Notes: generated from the sequence alone by a model not told the origin. A DNA stretch of 64,000 bases from Bailinhaonella thermotolerans (GCF_003594875.1 NZ_QZEY01000001.1:930001-994000), one strand, 5' to 3'. Shown: positions 34,326-42,873, numbered from the stretch's first letter. A program made the numbers and translations.

Positions 34326-34524
34326 GAGGGTTCCTCCTCGGTCGTGATCCGTGCTTCCGTCCGGGTGCCGCTACCCGCGTACGGCCGCGCGAACCGTCTC
34401 ACAGGGTGGAGCCGGTGCCACCGCCCGCCGCGCAGGCCGTAGGGTGATCTGTAGTCGGCGGCGGAGTTGACGGCAGTGTCGGCGAGGCCGCCCCGAACGT
34501 CCTTCGAAGCTGGAGGTGACGCCC

Positions 34525-35514
34525 GTGCTGGTCGATACCTACGGTCGCGTGGCGACCGACTTGCGGGTGTCCCTGACCGACCGCTGCAACCTGCGCTGCA
34601 CGTACTGCATGCCGCCCGAGGGCCTGGACTGGCTGCCCAAGCCCGAGCTGCTGACCGACGAGGAGATCGTCCGGCTGGTCACGCTGGCCGTGGAGCGGCT
34701 CGGCGTGACCGAGGTCCGCTTCACCGGCGGGGAGCCGCTGCTGCGGCGCGGCCTGCCCGGCATCGTCGAGCGCACCGCCGCGCTCACGCCCCGGCCGCAG
34801 ATCTCGCTGACCACCAACGGCATCGGCCTGGACCGCCTGGCCGCGCCCCTGGCCGCCGCCGGCCTCGACCGGGTGAACGTCTCGCTCGACACGCTCGACC
34901 CCGAGACGTTCGTACGGCTGGCGCACCGCGACCGCCTGTCCGACGTGCTGAAGGGCCTGGAGGCGGCCGACGCGGCGGGGCTGCGCCCGGTCAAGGTCAA
35001 CGCGGTGCTGATGCGGGGCGTCAACGAGCACGAGGCGGCGGGGCTGCTGGAGTTCTGCGCCGCGCGGGGCTACGAGCTGCGCTTCATCGAGCAGATGCCG
35101 CTGGACGCCCAGCACGGCTGGAAGCGCGACGACATGGTCACCGCCGACGAGATCCTGGCGCTGCTGGGGGCGGCCCACGAGCTGACCCCGGACGACCCGA
35201 AGGCGCGCGGCAGCGCCCCGGCCGAGCTGTTCCTGGTGGACGGCGGCCCGGTCCGGGTCGGCGTGATCGGGTCGGTGACCCGCCCGTTCTGCGGGGCCTG
35301 CGACCGGGTGCGGCTGACCGCCGACGGCCAGATCCGCAACTGCCTCTTCGCCACCGAGGAGTCGGACCTGCGCGGCGCGATGCGGGCCGGCGCGAGCGAC
35401 GACGAGCTGGCCGAGCGCTGGCGCCGCGCCGTCCACCGCAAGAAGCCCGGCCACGGCATCGACGACCCCAGCTTCCTCCAGCCCGCGCGCCCCATGTCGG
35501 CCATCGGCGGCTGA
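34525..35514 (+). CDS. moaA: GTP 3',8-cyclase (molybdenum cofactor biosynthesis protein A)
   Basis: Radical SAM enzyme that turns GTP into 3',8-cH2GTP, the first step of molybdopterin synthesis; 329 aa. The N-terminal cluster ligands are in CNLRCTYC (CxxxCxxC), SAM residues in FTGGEPLL, and the second 4Fe-4S cluster is held by FCGACDRVRLTADG...NC. The C-terminus ends in Gly-Gly, as required for activity. GTG 34525 is favoured because GGAGGTGA lies 5 nt upstream; an in-frame GTG at 34516 overlaps that site. mobA follows after 4 nt. Confidence 0.95.
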   Translation: MLVDTYGRVATDLRVSLTDRCNLRCTYCMPPEGLDWLPKPELLTDEEIVRLVTLAVERLGVTEVRFTGGEPLLRRGLPGIVERTAALTPRPQISLTTNGIGLDRLAAPLAAAGLDRVNVSLDTLDPETFVRLAHRDRLSDVLKGLEAADAAGLRPVKVNAVLMRGVNEHEAAGLLEFCAARGYELRFIEQMPLDAQHGWKRDDMVTADEILALLGAAHELTPDDPKARGSAPAELFLVDGGPVRVGVIGSVTRPFCGACDRVRLTADGQIRNCLFATEESDLRGAMRAGASDDELAERWRRAVHRKKPGHGIDDPSFLQPARPMSAIGG

Positions 35515-35518
35515 CCCC

Positions 35519-36253
35519 GTGACGTACGGCACGGCGTACGACGCGGTGGTCCTCGCGGGCGGGAGCGCGCGCAGGCTCGGCGGAGTGGACAAGCCCGGGC
35601 TCGCCGTCGGCGGCCGCACGCTGCTGCGGCGCGTCGTGGACGCGGCCGGGGACGCCGGGCGGGCGATCGTGGTCGGCCCGGAGCGCGAGGGCCTGCCGGG
35701 GGTGCTGTTCACGCGCGAGCGGCCCCCGGGCGGCGGGCCGGTGCCCGCGCTGCGCGCCGGGCTCGACCTGTGCGAGGCCGATCACGTGCTGCTGCTCGCG
35801 GCCGACCTGCCCTTCCTGGCGGCGGACCACGTCGCGCTGCTGCGCGCCGCCGCCGCCGGAGAGCCGCCCGCGGAGCCGCACGCCCCGGGCGCGGAGGCGC
35901 ACGCCCCGGGCGGGGAGCCGTACGCCCCGGGCGGGGAGCCGTACGCCCCGGGCGGGGAGCCGTACGCTCTGGGCGGGGAGCCGCGCGATGCGGGCGATCG
36001 CGGCGCCGGGCCGTACGCCGCGGGGCGGGGCGGGCCGCGCGGGGTGGTGGCCGTGGACGGCTCGGGGCGGGAGCAGTGGCTGCTGAGCTGGTGGCGGACC
36101 GGGCCGCTGCGGGAGGCGCTCGCGGGATACCACGGGACGTCGCTGCGCGGGCTGTTCCGGCCGCTCGGCCCCGTGCGGGTGAGGCTGCCCGACGAGGCCT
36201 GTTTCGACTGCGACACGATCGACGATCTGAACTCGGCAAGGGAGCGCGCGTGA
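35519..36253 (+). CDS. mobA: MobA-like molybdopterin guanylyltransferase with internal repeat insertion
   Basis: 244-aa NTP transferase. The nucleotide loop is LAGGSARRLGGVDKP near residue 12, GPVPALRAGL and LLLAADLPFL follow (metal Asp), and DEACFDCDTIDDL closes the fold. Between residues 119 and 153 a block of five 7-residue repeats (EPYAPGG and variants) interrupts the domain; it is encoded by a 21-bp tandem repeat whose unit resembles the dispersed GCCGTACGGC elements. Start GTG 35519. Stop overlaps DUF6457 (GTGA). Function is inferred from the motifs and moaA context. Confidence 0.87.
   Translation: MTYGTAYDAVVLAGGSARRLGGVDKPGLAVGGRTLLRRVVDAAGDAGRAIVVGPEREGLPGVLFTRERPPGGGPVPALRAGLDLCEADHVLLLAADLPFLAADHVALLRAAAAGEPPAEPHAPGAEAHAPGGEPYAPGGEPYAPGGEPYALGGEPRDAGDRGAGPYAAGRGGPRGVVAVDGSGREQWLLSWWRTGPLREALAGYHGTSLRGLFRPLGPVRVRLPDEACFDCDTIDDLNSARERA
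35873..35977. repeat. Five in-frame 21-bp repeats inside mobA
   Basis: Unit GAGCCGTACGCCCCGGGCGG plus G, five copies with drift at both ends, the three central ones nearly identical. It encodes EPHAPGA, EAHAPGG, EPYAPGG, EPYAPGG and EPYALGG, probably a surface loop. Period divisible by three, so the frame is kept. Confidence 0.88.
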
Positions 36254-36483
36254 ACACGCTGGAGGAGTGGACCAAGGCGGCCTGCGCGGAGCTGGGGCTC
36301 GACCCCGCGGACGTGGACCGCGACGCGATCCTCGACCTCACCCGGGACGTCGCCCACAACGTCGCCAGGCCCGCCGCGCCGCTGACGGCGTACCTGCTCG
36401 GGCTGGCGCAGGGGCGCGGCACCGCCGCGCCGGACGCCGCCGCGCGCCTGTCCTCCCTCGCCGTCTCCTGGCCCGGGCACTGA
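36250..36483 (+). CDS. DUF6457 family protein
   Basis: 77 aa, start GTG 36250 in a GTGA overlap with mobA. The pattern LEEWTKAACAELGL, ILDLTRDVAHNVARPAAPLTAYLLGLAQGR read in part and a small C-terminal helix match DUF6457, a domain found next to or fused with MobA in actinomycetes. Context implies a helper role in molybdenum cofactor guanylation; no activity is known. Confidence 0.85.
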   Translation: MNTLEEWTKAACAELGLDPADVDRDAILDLTRDVAHNVARPAAPLTAYLLGLAQGRGTAAPDAAARLSSLAVSWPGH

Positions 36484-37481
36484 GCGCCGGGACCTCGCGG
36501 AGGGGCCTGGGGATCGCCCTGCTGCTGCTGTCCGCGGCGTGCTTCGGGGCGATGGCCGTCTTCGCCAAGCTCGCGTACGCCGCGGGGGCCGACCCGGCCG
36601 GGCTGCTCATCGTCAGGTTCGGGGGCGCCGCGCTGGTGCTCGCGGCCGCCGTGGCGGTCACCCGCCCGGCCCGGCCCGCCCGCCGCGACCTGCTCTTCCT
36701 GGCCGGTCTCGGCGTCGTCTACGTCTGCCAGGCGCTGAGCTTCCTCACCGCGGTCGCGCGCATCCCCGCGGGCCTCGCGGCGGTGCTGCTGTACACCTAC
36801 CCGATCCTGGTGGCCGCCGCCGCTGCGCTCTTCCTGCGGCAGCGCCCCACGCGCCGCCAGCTCGGGGCGATGGCGGCGGCGACGGCGGGCGTGGTGCTGG
36901 TCGCCGCGCCGGCGATGTCGCGCGACGCGGCCGGGATCGCGCTGGCCCTGGCCGCCGCGGTGTTCTACACCGGGTACCTCGTGCTGGGCGCGGGCGTCAC
37001 CGCGCGCGTGCCCGCGATGGTCGCCACCGCCGTGGTGTGCGTGGTCGCGTTCGCCGGGAACGCCGGTCTCGGCGCGGCGGCCGGCGCGTCCTTCCCCCGC
37101 ACGACCGGGGGCTGGCTGGCGGTGATCGCGATCGCGCTGGTGTCCACGATCGTGGCGCTGGCCGCCATGTTCGCCGGGCTGCGCCTCCAGGGGCCGACCA
37201 CGGCGGCCACCGTGTCCACGTTCGAGCCCGTGGTCACCGTGGCCCTGGCGTACGTCGTCTTCGGCGAGACGCTGTCCCCGGCCCAGCTCGGCGGCGGCGT
37301 CCTCGTGCTGGCCGCGGTCACCCTCCTCACCCTGGCGCCGGGATCGCACGCGGCCGCCCCGGCGCGCCCCGAAGTCCCGGCGGAGCGCGCCGGAGCCCCG
37401 GCGGCCCAGGAGGCCGCGCCCGGGCCCCGGCCGGGCTCCGGGCCTCCCTCGCCCGAGGCGGAACCCGGCCGGGCCTCCTGA
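36480..37481 (+). CDS. EamA/DMT-family transporter, probable CTG start
   Basis: About 333 aa, ten predicted membrane helices in two EamA repeats (LGIALLLLSAACFGAMAVFAK; GIALALAAAVFYTGYLVLG), and a Pro/Ala/Glu-rich tail of about 50 residues. There is no ATG, GTG or TTG ahead of TM1 except GTG 36267, which would add 71 Arg/Pro-rich residues across DUF6457. CTG at 36480 forms CTGA with the DUF6457 stop, exactly like the ATGA/GTGA overlaps around it, so it is taken as the start. The first in-frame ATG (36551) would remove half of TM1. Substrate unknown. Confidence 0.75.
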   Translation: MSAGTSRRGLGIALLLLSAACFGAMAVFAKLAYAAGADPAGLLIVRFGGAALVLAAAVAVTRPARPARRDLLFLAGLGVVYVCQALSFLTAVARIPAGLAAVLLYTYPILVAAAAALFLRQRPTRRQLGAMAAATAGVVLVAAPAMSRDAAGIALALAAAVFYTGYLVLGAGVTARVPAMVATAVVCVVAFAGNAGLGAAAGASFPRTTGGWLAVIAIALVSTIVALAAMFAGLRLQGPTTAATVSTFEPVVTVALAYVVFGETLSPAQLGGGVLVLAAVTLLTLAPGSHAAAPARPEVPAERAGAPAAQEAAPGPRPGSGPPSPEAEPGRAS

Positions 37482-37560
37482 GCCGGCGCCCGTGGGCGCG
37501 GGTACGGCGGGGCCCCCGGCGGCTCCCGCCGTACCGGCGCGGCGGAGATGGCCCGGCGGA

Positions 37561-38313
37561 TCAGCGGTAGGGGGCCGGGGGCAGGAGGCGCGCCGCCACG
37601 CGCGCGATCTCCTCGACCTCGGCCGGGCTGTGCTCGGCCACTGGATGCGACTTGATCCACGAGGGGACGCGCAGGGGGCGCAGGAGCGTGACGCCCTCGG
37701 CGGTGATGCGGCCGCCCCGGGGGAGGCTGCCGCCGTGCACGGCGATCAGCAGGACCGCGTCGACCGGGCGGCCGAGCTCGCGGCTGATCATGTGGGAGAT
37801 CGTGCTGGCGGTGTCGCTGAGCTTGTCGACCAGGGCGGTGGCCGGGCGCTCCTCGACGAAGAGGCGGCCGGCGTATTCGGCCACGCGCGCCTCGGGGTGC
37901 CAGGCCTTGCTGTCCACGACCCACAGCCCGCCCGGGCCCACCACCAGGTTGTAGGTCTCCTCCTCGCCGGGGAGACGGCGTGAGCGCAGCACCCGGTAGC
38001 GGGCGCGCGGCAGCGCCCAGCGCAGGATGCGGGCGGTCTCACGCTCGCCGTGGGAGCCCCGCCGCCAGGTACGGGACGCCGCGCGGCGGCGCCAGTGGTA
38101 GAGGGTGTGACCGGCGGCCACGGCCAGCGCCAGCGCCAGGCCGAAGACCGGGGACACGAGCCAGCTTCCCGCGATGAGGGCGACGGCCGCCAGTCCGGCC
38201 CTCCAGTGCAGCCGCTTGCGGCGTTCGGCCAGCCAGAAGGCCTCGGCCTGGTGCTGGGGCGATCCGCCGGTGAGCGCGGGGTTGGTCTTGACGTAGATCG
38301 AGCTGCCGAACAT
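37561..38313 (-). CDS. NERD (nuclease-related domain) membrane protein
   Basis: 250 aa. Two adjacent membrane segments lie at about residues 38-73 (LAAVALIAGSWLVSPVFGLALALAVAAGHTL split by a turn), then the NERD domain: GSHGERETARIL, LVVGPGGLWVVDSKAW with the nuclease-like D...SKxW. NERD domains are predicted nucleases with unclear substrates. ATG 38313 is preceded by GGGGAGA. No toxin partner or restriction gene is adjacent. Confidence 0.82.
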   Translation of the reverse strand: MFGSSIYVKTNPALTGGSPQHQAEAFWLAERRKRLHWRAGLAAVALIAGSWLVSPVFGLALALAVAAGHTLYHWRRRAASRTWRRGSHGERETARILRWALPRARYRVLRSRRLPGEEETYNLVVGPGGLWVVDSKAWHPEARVAEYAGRLFVEERPATALVDKLSDTASTISHMISRELGRPVDAVLLIAVHGGSLPRGGRITAEGVTLLRPLRVPSWIKSHPVAEHSPAEVEEIARVAARLLPPAPYR

Positions 38314-38735
38314 CCAGAATTCTCCCCACCTCTCTAGACATCTTTCACGATACGTCTGACAGGAGGGATTTCCCGATGGTCAACCCCCGACGGCTAGGGA
38401 AATGACACGGAAAGGCAACATGACCGCTTCCCACGGGCCTCACCTGCACATCTTCCGCCTCCTAGCCCTTTGGCCGGACGTATTCGGACGTCTCGGATAT
38501 GGCCTTGCGGGTCGCCCGAGACGGTTATGTGCGGGGTTTTTGATTCCCTTGGGAAAAAAGTGACGCGAGGGAATGACGGCGGCCCGGGCGACGAGGGCGG
38601 GGCCAGGGGAGGCGGGCGGGGAAGGCGGGAAAGGGGCCGGGCAAAGAGGGACGCCCGGCCCCTGGGAAGGGACCGGGCGTTCTCGGGGTCACCCCGGCTC
38701 GCGACCCGGCGCGAGCCGTGCGTCAGCCGTACGGC
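38314..38735. other. 422-bp spacer with hairpin and AT-rich patch
   Basis: Contains an 11-bp hairpin (38632-38642 / 38653-38663), probably the terminator of the leftward secreted-protein gene, and an AT-rich patch with TTTTTGATTCCC/GGGAAAAAA symmetry near 38537-38560. It also holds CGGATATGGCC (around 38494), repeated in the next spacer near 39616, and a GCCGTACGGC at 38726. No gene is supported. Confidence 0.5.
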
Positions 38736-39497
38736 CTAGCGGGGGATCGGCACGCGGTTGTGGATCATGCCCACGTCCACGTAGTCGGCGTCGCTCACGG
38801 AGCCGCGCGCCCAGCGGTTGCCCTCGTAGACGGCCTTCCAGTAGCCGTCCCGCCAGGCGCGCGCCGAGGTCTTGAAGTAGCCGCGGTGGTTCGTCTCGGT
38901 GGAGGTGACGTACTTCCAGCCGCCGTGGCGGGACTCACGGAAGTAGATCTTCACCACCTGGTCGTCGTAGCCGCGGTCGTGGTGACGGTCCTCGACGACC
39001 AGCTTGCCGCTGAGCGTGAGGCGCTGCCCCTTGCGCACCGGCTCGGGGCCGGCGTCGAACCGGACGATGTCGGTGTCCTTCTTGTACGGCCGGGCGTGCT
39101 GGACCGCGAAGGTGCTCTCCGCGGACACGGCCTCCTTGCCGGACTTGCTGTACGCCGTCACCTCGGCCACCCACTTGCCGGAGGGGGCCGACGAGCCGAG
39201 CTTCCAGCTGAAGTTCCAGCGGTCCCAGTCGTCGCGGGTGTACTCCTTGGAGTCGTCCGCGAAGGTCCGCACGCCGACCGGCCGGATCGAGACCCGGACC
39301 TTCGACGCGTTCTTCGTGACCACGGCGACCCGGAGCCACCCGGACTCACCGTGCTTGATCACCAGCGGGTCCGGGTTGATCGAGACCGAGGCGATGCCCA
39401 CCTCGGGCTCGGGCGAGGCCGAGGCGGCGGACGCGGCGCCGAGCACCGAGATACCCGCCGCCGTGGCCACCAGGCCCGCGGCAATGCGCTTGAGCAT
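38736..39497 (-). CDS. Secreted Ig-like surface protein, paralogue 1
   Basis: 253 aa. Signal peptide MLKRIAAGLVATAAGISVLG...ASA-SP, GAGAGGA Shine-Dalgarno. The mature protein is a run of beta-rich segments (VGIASVSINPDPLVIKHGES; GKWVAEVTAYSKSGKEAV; GQRLTLSGKLVVED) resembling two or three Ig-like domains, and ends with an aromatic block (GYWKAVYEGNRWARGSV). Family not named, but the next gene is a clear paralogue. Probably a cell-envelope protein secreted to the medium or wall; function unknown. Confidence 0.75.
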   Translation of the reverse strand: MLKRIAAGLVATAAGISVLGAASAASASPEPEVGIASVSINPDPLVIKHGESGWLRVAVVTKNASKVRVSIRPVGVRTFADDSKEYTRDDWDRWNFSWKLGSSAPSGKWVAEVTAYSKSGKEAVSAESTFAVQHARPYKKDTDIVRFDAGPEPVRKGQRLTLSGKLVVEDRHHDRGYDDQVVKIYFRESRHGGWKYVTSTETNHRGYFKTSARAWRDGYWKAVYEGNRWARGSVSDADYVDVGMIHNRVPIPR

Positions 39498-39757
39498 GAG
39501 GAACTTCCTCTCCCCGTTGTAACCGGCGTGGCCGCATGGCCGGCCACGCCTCATCCACTAGGACACGTCCCGGATAGGAAAAGTTGCCGTCAAGGCCAGA
39601 CAAATCCAACCTCTCCGGATATGGCCGGTCCCATCCAGACGTGTCCCGCGGGCCCCGGAAGGGGCCCCACACGTAAATGACTCACCAAGGCGGGGAAAAG
39701 TTGAGGAAGTTCGAGATTTTTTGTCCGTCCTTATCCCGTCATGCGCGTCATCGCAGG

Positions 39758-40573
39758 TCAGCGCGGAGTTATCCGGTCAAGACGGCTCCCCTGGGCGTGG
39801 TGCCGGGACGTGCCCTCGAACATCGCCCGCCAGACCCCCGCCCCCTCGACGCGCACCCCGGTCCGGAACCAGCCGTCCCGCCCGGTCCTGACCGTCTTCA
39901 CCGGCTGGAACACCCGGGACCCCTCGGGCCGGAAGCCCAGGACCACCGGCTTGCCGGCGTAGCCGGTGTATCCGCCGGTGAGCGGGTCGAGCCTGGTCAG
40001 CCTGCCGTACACCCGCGCCCGGTCGCCCCGCCGCAGCGGCTCGGCGGCCACGTTGAACCCCGTCAGGCGGGTGTTGCGCTTGAGGTGGAAGTCCGCGCGC
40101 CCGACCGCCTTGCGGCCGCCGCGCCCGGTGGCGGTGACCGTGATCACCCAGCGCCCTGGCCGGTGCCACTTGCCGAGCAGGGAGTCCTTGCCCGGGTACA
40201 GCCGCCACAGCTCCCACCCGTCGCCGCGCCGCGCCACGCTCGCCAGGGCCCACCGGCCGACCCGCCCGCCGCGGCGCTCGTCTTCGGGCTCGACCTCGGC
40301 GGTGACCTTGCGCGCGTTCCTGGCCAGGACGTCGATCACGACCTTGACCGGTTTCCTCTGCGTCACGACCGCCACCCCGGGGCGCGCCGTGATGGACCGG
40401 ATCTCCGGGACGGCCGCGGGCGGCGCGGCCGGCACGGGGAGCGCCGGCCCCATCCCCGGCACGGCCTCCGGGGCGCCGTGCGGCGGGGGGAACGGGTTCG
40501 CGATCGCGGCCGAGGCCGCGGGCATGGTCCCCGCCGCGGCCACCAGGACGGTCAGCATGCGTCTCATCGACAT
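39758..40573 (-). CDS. Secreted Ig-like surface protein, paralogue 2
   Basis: 271 aa, homologous to the neighbouring 38736-39497 product: shared blocks include GKWHRPGRWVITVTATGRGGRKAV against GKWVAEVTAYSKSGKEAV read in part, RRGDRARVYGRLTRLD against RKGQRLTLSGKL, and VWRAMFEGT against YWKAVYEGN. A signal peptide (MRRMLTVLVAAAGTMPAASA) and a Pro-rich linker come first. ATG 40573 is used; GTG 40594 and two further ATGs are in frame. A TACGAT 8 nt upstream could be the -10 of a leaderless message. Tandem duplication of a surface protein is likely. Confidence 0.7.
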   Translation of the reverse strand: MSMRRMLTVLVAAAGTMPAASAAIANPFPPPHGAPEAVPGMGPALPVPAAPPAAVPEIRSITARPGVAVVTQRKPVKVVIDVLARNARKVTAEVEPEDERRGGRVGRWALASVARRGDGWELWRLYPGKDSLLGKWHRPGRWVITVTATGRGGRKAVGRADFHLKRNTRLTGFNVAAEPLRRGDRARVYGRLTRLDPLTGGYTGYAGKPVVLGFRPEGSRVFQPVKTVRTGRDGWFRTGVRVEGAGVWRAMFEGTSRHHAQGSRLDRITPR

Positions 40574-40670
40574 GTTCACGTATCGTAACGACACGCTACC
40601 GTGAGTGCCCGCATCGTGGCCGCTTCGTTTCCGTTTCCCCTCCTCTCCGCATACGGCGGTCCCGCCATTC

Positions 40671-40714
40671 CTCGCCCCGCCGTACGGCCGCGCCGGGCCG
40701 TACGGCGGGGCGAG
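40671..40714. repeat. 19-bp perfect inverted repeat containing two GCCGTACGGC copies
   Basis: Arms 40671-40689 and 40696-40714 with a 6-nt loop. It has the same design as the terminator at 23377-23420 but lies between divergent genes, where no terminator is needed, so the element is not simply a terminator. Confidence 0.82.
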
Positions 40715-40792
40715 CGGCGGGCGGACCGGGGCGGGACCGTGAAGTGGGGAAACTCACGAGAGGGCGGGTCCGGGGCGCTCGCGGAGATCACC

Positions 40793-40798
40793 TAGCCT
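40793..40798 (+). promoter_or_regulatory. -10-like TAGCCT before the TRIC channel gene
   Basis: TAGCCT ends 8 nt before the ATG at 40807; no ribosome-binding site lies between. Confidence 0.4.
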
Positions 40799-40806
40799 CG
40801 TGTGTC

Positions 40807-41421
40807 ATGACCGGACTGCTCGACCTGGCGGGGATCTTCGTCTTCGCCATCTCCGGCGCCCTCGCGGGAGTGCGCCGCCGCCTCGACGTCGTCGGAATGG
40901 CGGTGCTCGCCGAGATCACCGCGCTGGGCGGCGGGATCCTGCGCGACGTGGTGATCGGCGCCACTCCCCCGGTCGCGTTCACCAACATGGGCTACGTCCT
41001 GGTCCCCCTGGCCGCCACGGTCATCGCCTTCTTCTGGCACCCGCGCGTCGAGCGCGTCCTCGGCCCGATCATGGTCTTCGACGCCGCCGGGCTCGGCCTG
41101 TTCTGCGCGGTCGGCACCCAGAAGGCGCTGGACGCGGGCCTGAGCCCCGTCCACGCCACCCTCCTCGGCGTCATCACCGCGGTCGGCGGCGGCGTCCTCC
41201 GCGACATCCTGTCCGCCGAGATCCCCGCGCTGCTGTACGACCGGCAGCTCTACGCGCTGCCCGCTCTCCTCGGCAGCACGGCGATGGCCATCGCGTACGT
41301 CCTGGACAGCCACGGCTTCATCCCCACCCTCACCGCCGCCGTCCTGGCCTTCACCTTCCGCATCCTGGCCATGCGGTACGGCTGGCGCGCGCCCCTGGCC
41401 CGCGGCGTCTCCGAGCGCTGA
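40807..41421 (+). CDS. TRIC-type cation channel (UPF0126)
   Basis: 204-aa membrane protein with two internally related halves of three helices plus one: FAISGALAGVRRRLDVVGM ... EITALGGGILRDVVIG and LGVITAVGGGVLRDILSAEIP. The duplicated GGG-x-LRD signature is diagnostic of prokaryotic TRIC channels, which conduct K+ or Na+ as trimers. ATG 40807 follows a -10-like motif directly. An in-frame GTG further upstream would add unsupported residues. Confidence 0.92.
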   Translation: MTGLLDLAGIFVFAISGALAGVRRRLDVVGMAVLAEITALGGGILRDVVIGATPPVAFTNMGYVLVPLAATVIAFFWHPRVERVLGPIMVFDAAGLGLFCAVGTQKALDAGLSPVHATLLGVITAVGGGVLRDILSAEIPALLYDRQLYALPALLGSTAMAIAYVLDSHGFIPTLTAAVLAFTFRILAMRYGWRAPLARGVSER

Positions 41422-41433
41422 CCGGCCCCCGGC

Positions 41434-42873
41434 TCAGACGGCGGGGACGAGGGGGTCGGCGGGCAGGTAGCCGTACGGGCCCTGGGCGCGGGCCCGGGCG
41501 ATCCTGCGCACCGCGTCCACGAGGACGGCGGGCGGCTGGGTGTAGGGCAGCCGGAGGTGCCGGTCGAGGGTGCCGGGGACGCCGAACCAGGGGCCGGGGG
41601 CCAGCCGGACGCCGTGCGCGACGGCCGCGTGGGCGAGCTGGACGGCGACGGGCTCGTCGAGCCGGACCCACAGGACGCCGCCGCCGGACGGCGTGACGAA
41701 GGTCCACCGCGGGATCAGGTCCGCGAGGGCGGCGGTCAGGGCCGCGCGGCCGGCCCGGAGCTGGGCGCGGCGCTCGGCGCGGACCTCCTCGACCCGGGAC
41801 AGCAGGCGGGCCACGACGAGCTGGTCGAAGACCGGGCCCGCGATGTCCACGGCCGCGCGCAGGCGGGCCAGCCGGTGGATCAGGGCCGCGCCGGCGCGGA
41901 TCCAGCCCACGCGCAGGCCGCCCCAGAACAGCTTGGACGCGCTGCCGACGAGCAGCACCCGGTTGTCGCGGTCGTAGGCGGCCAGCGGCGGCGGCAGCGG
42001 CACGTCGTCCACCGCCAGCTCGGCCCAGCTCTCGTCGGCGACCAGGACGGTGTCCGTGCGGCGGGCGGTCTCGACGAGGGCGCGGCGGGAGGCGGCGTCC
42101 ATGAGGTGGCCCGTGGGGTTCTGGAAGTCGCAGACCAGGTAGGCCATGCGGGCGCCGGACTGGGTGAGCGCCGCGGACACGACGTCCAGGTCCCAGCCGT
42201 GCTCGTCCGACAGCCCGACGGGCACCACGTGCGCGCCGAGCGCGGCCGCCGCGTCGTGCGCGTGGGGGTAGGTCGGCGACTCCACGACCAGCGGGTCCCC
42301 GGGCGCCAGGAACAGGGAGAACAGCAGGTACATCGCGTGCTGCGCGCCGGAGGTCACCAGGATCTGCTCCGGCGTGGTCGGCAGCCCCCGGGCGGTGTAC
42401 CGGGCCGCGATCGCCGCGCGCAGGTGCGGCAGGCCGTACGTCACGTACCCCATCCGCAGCAGGTGGCGGGGGTACTCAGCCCCGGCCTCGGCGGCGGCCT
42501 CCGGCATGATCGACGGCGCGGCGAGCGCGGCGCAGTGCAGCGGCAGGAGCCCGTCGTCCTCGGCGGCCAGCCACGGGTCCGCCGAGCCCTCGCGGCCCGG
42601 CCGGGGGATCGCGGTCACGCTCCCCGACCCCTGCCGGCTCTCGACGTACCCCTGCTCCCGCAGCCGGTCGTAGGCGGCCGACACCGTCGTACGGCTGACG
42701 CCCAGCACCTCGGCCAGGTGCCGTTCGGCGGGCAGCCGGGTGCGCAGCGCGATGCGGCCGTCCAGGATCGCGTCGCGCACCCCGTCGGCGAGCGCGCGGT
42801 AGTACGGCCGCGCCCCGGCGGGCACGTCGAGGAGCCGGGCGAGCTGTGTGCCGCCAAGACGACGTTCTGACAT
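41434..42873 (-). CDS. MocR-family regulator (GntR helix-turn-helix fused to aminotransferase domain)
   Basis: 479 aa. N-terminal GntR winged helix (YYRALADGVRDAILDGRI; LGVSRTTVSAAYDRLREQGYV) joined to a fold-type I PLP aminotransferase domain; the PLP lysine fits SASKLFWGGLRVGWI, and VCDFQNPTGHLMD and LVADESWAEL supply other PLP contacts. It is divergent from a YczE-type membrane protein 61 bp away, matching the known YczR-YczE pairing, so it very likely controls that gene and itself in response to PLP or a PLP adduct. Confidence 0.92.
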   Translation of the reverse strand: MSERRLGGTQLARLLDVPAGARPYYRALADGVRDAILDGRIALRTRLPAERHLAEVLGVSRTTVSAAYDRLREQGYVESRQGSGSVTAIPRPGREGSADPWLAAEDDGLLPLHCAALAAPSIMPEAAAEAGAEYPRHLLRMGYVTYGLPHLRAAIAARYTARGLPTTPEQILVTSGAQHAMYLLFSLFLAPGDPLVVESPTYPHAHDAAAALGAHVVPVGLSDEHGWDLDVVSAALTQSGARMAYLVCDFQNPTGHLMDAASRRALVETARRTDTVLVADESWAELAVDDVPLPPPLAAYDRDNRVLLVGSASKLFWGGLRVGWIRAGAALIHRLARLRAAVDIAGPVFDQLVVARLLSRVEEVRAERRAQLRAGRAALTAALADLIPRWTFVTPSGGGVLWVRLDEPVAVQLAHAAVAHGVRLAPGPWFGVPGTLDRHLRLPYTQPPAVLVDAVRRIARARAQGPYGYLPADPLVPAV

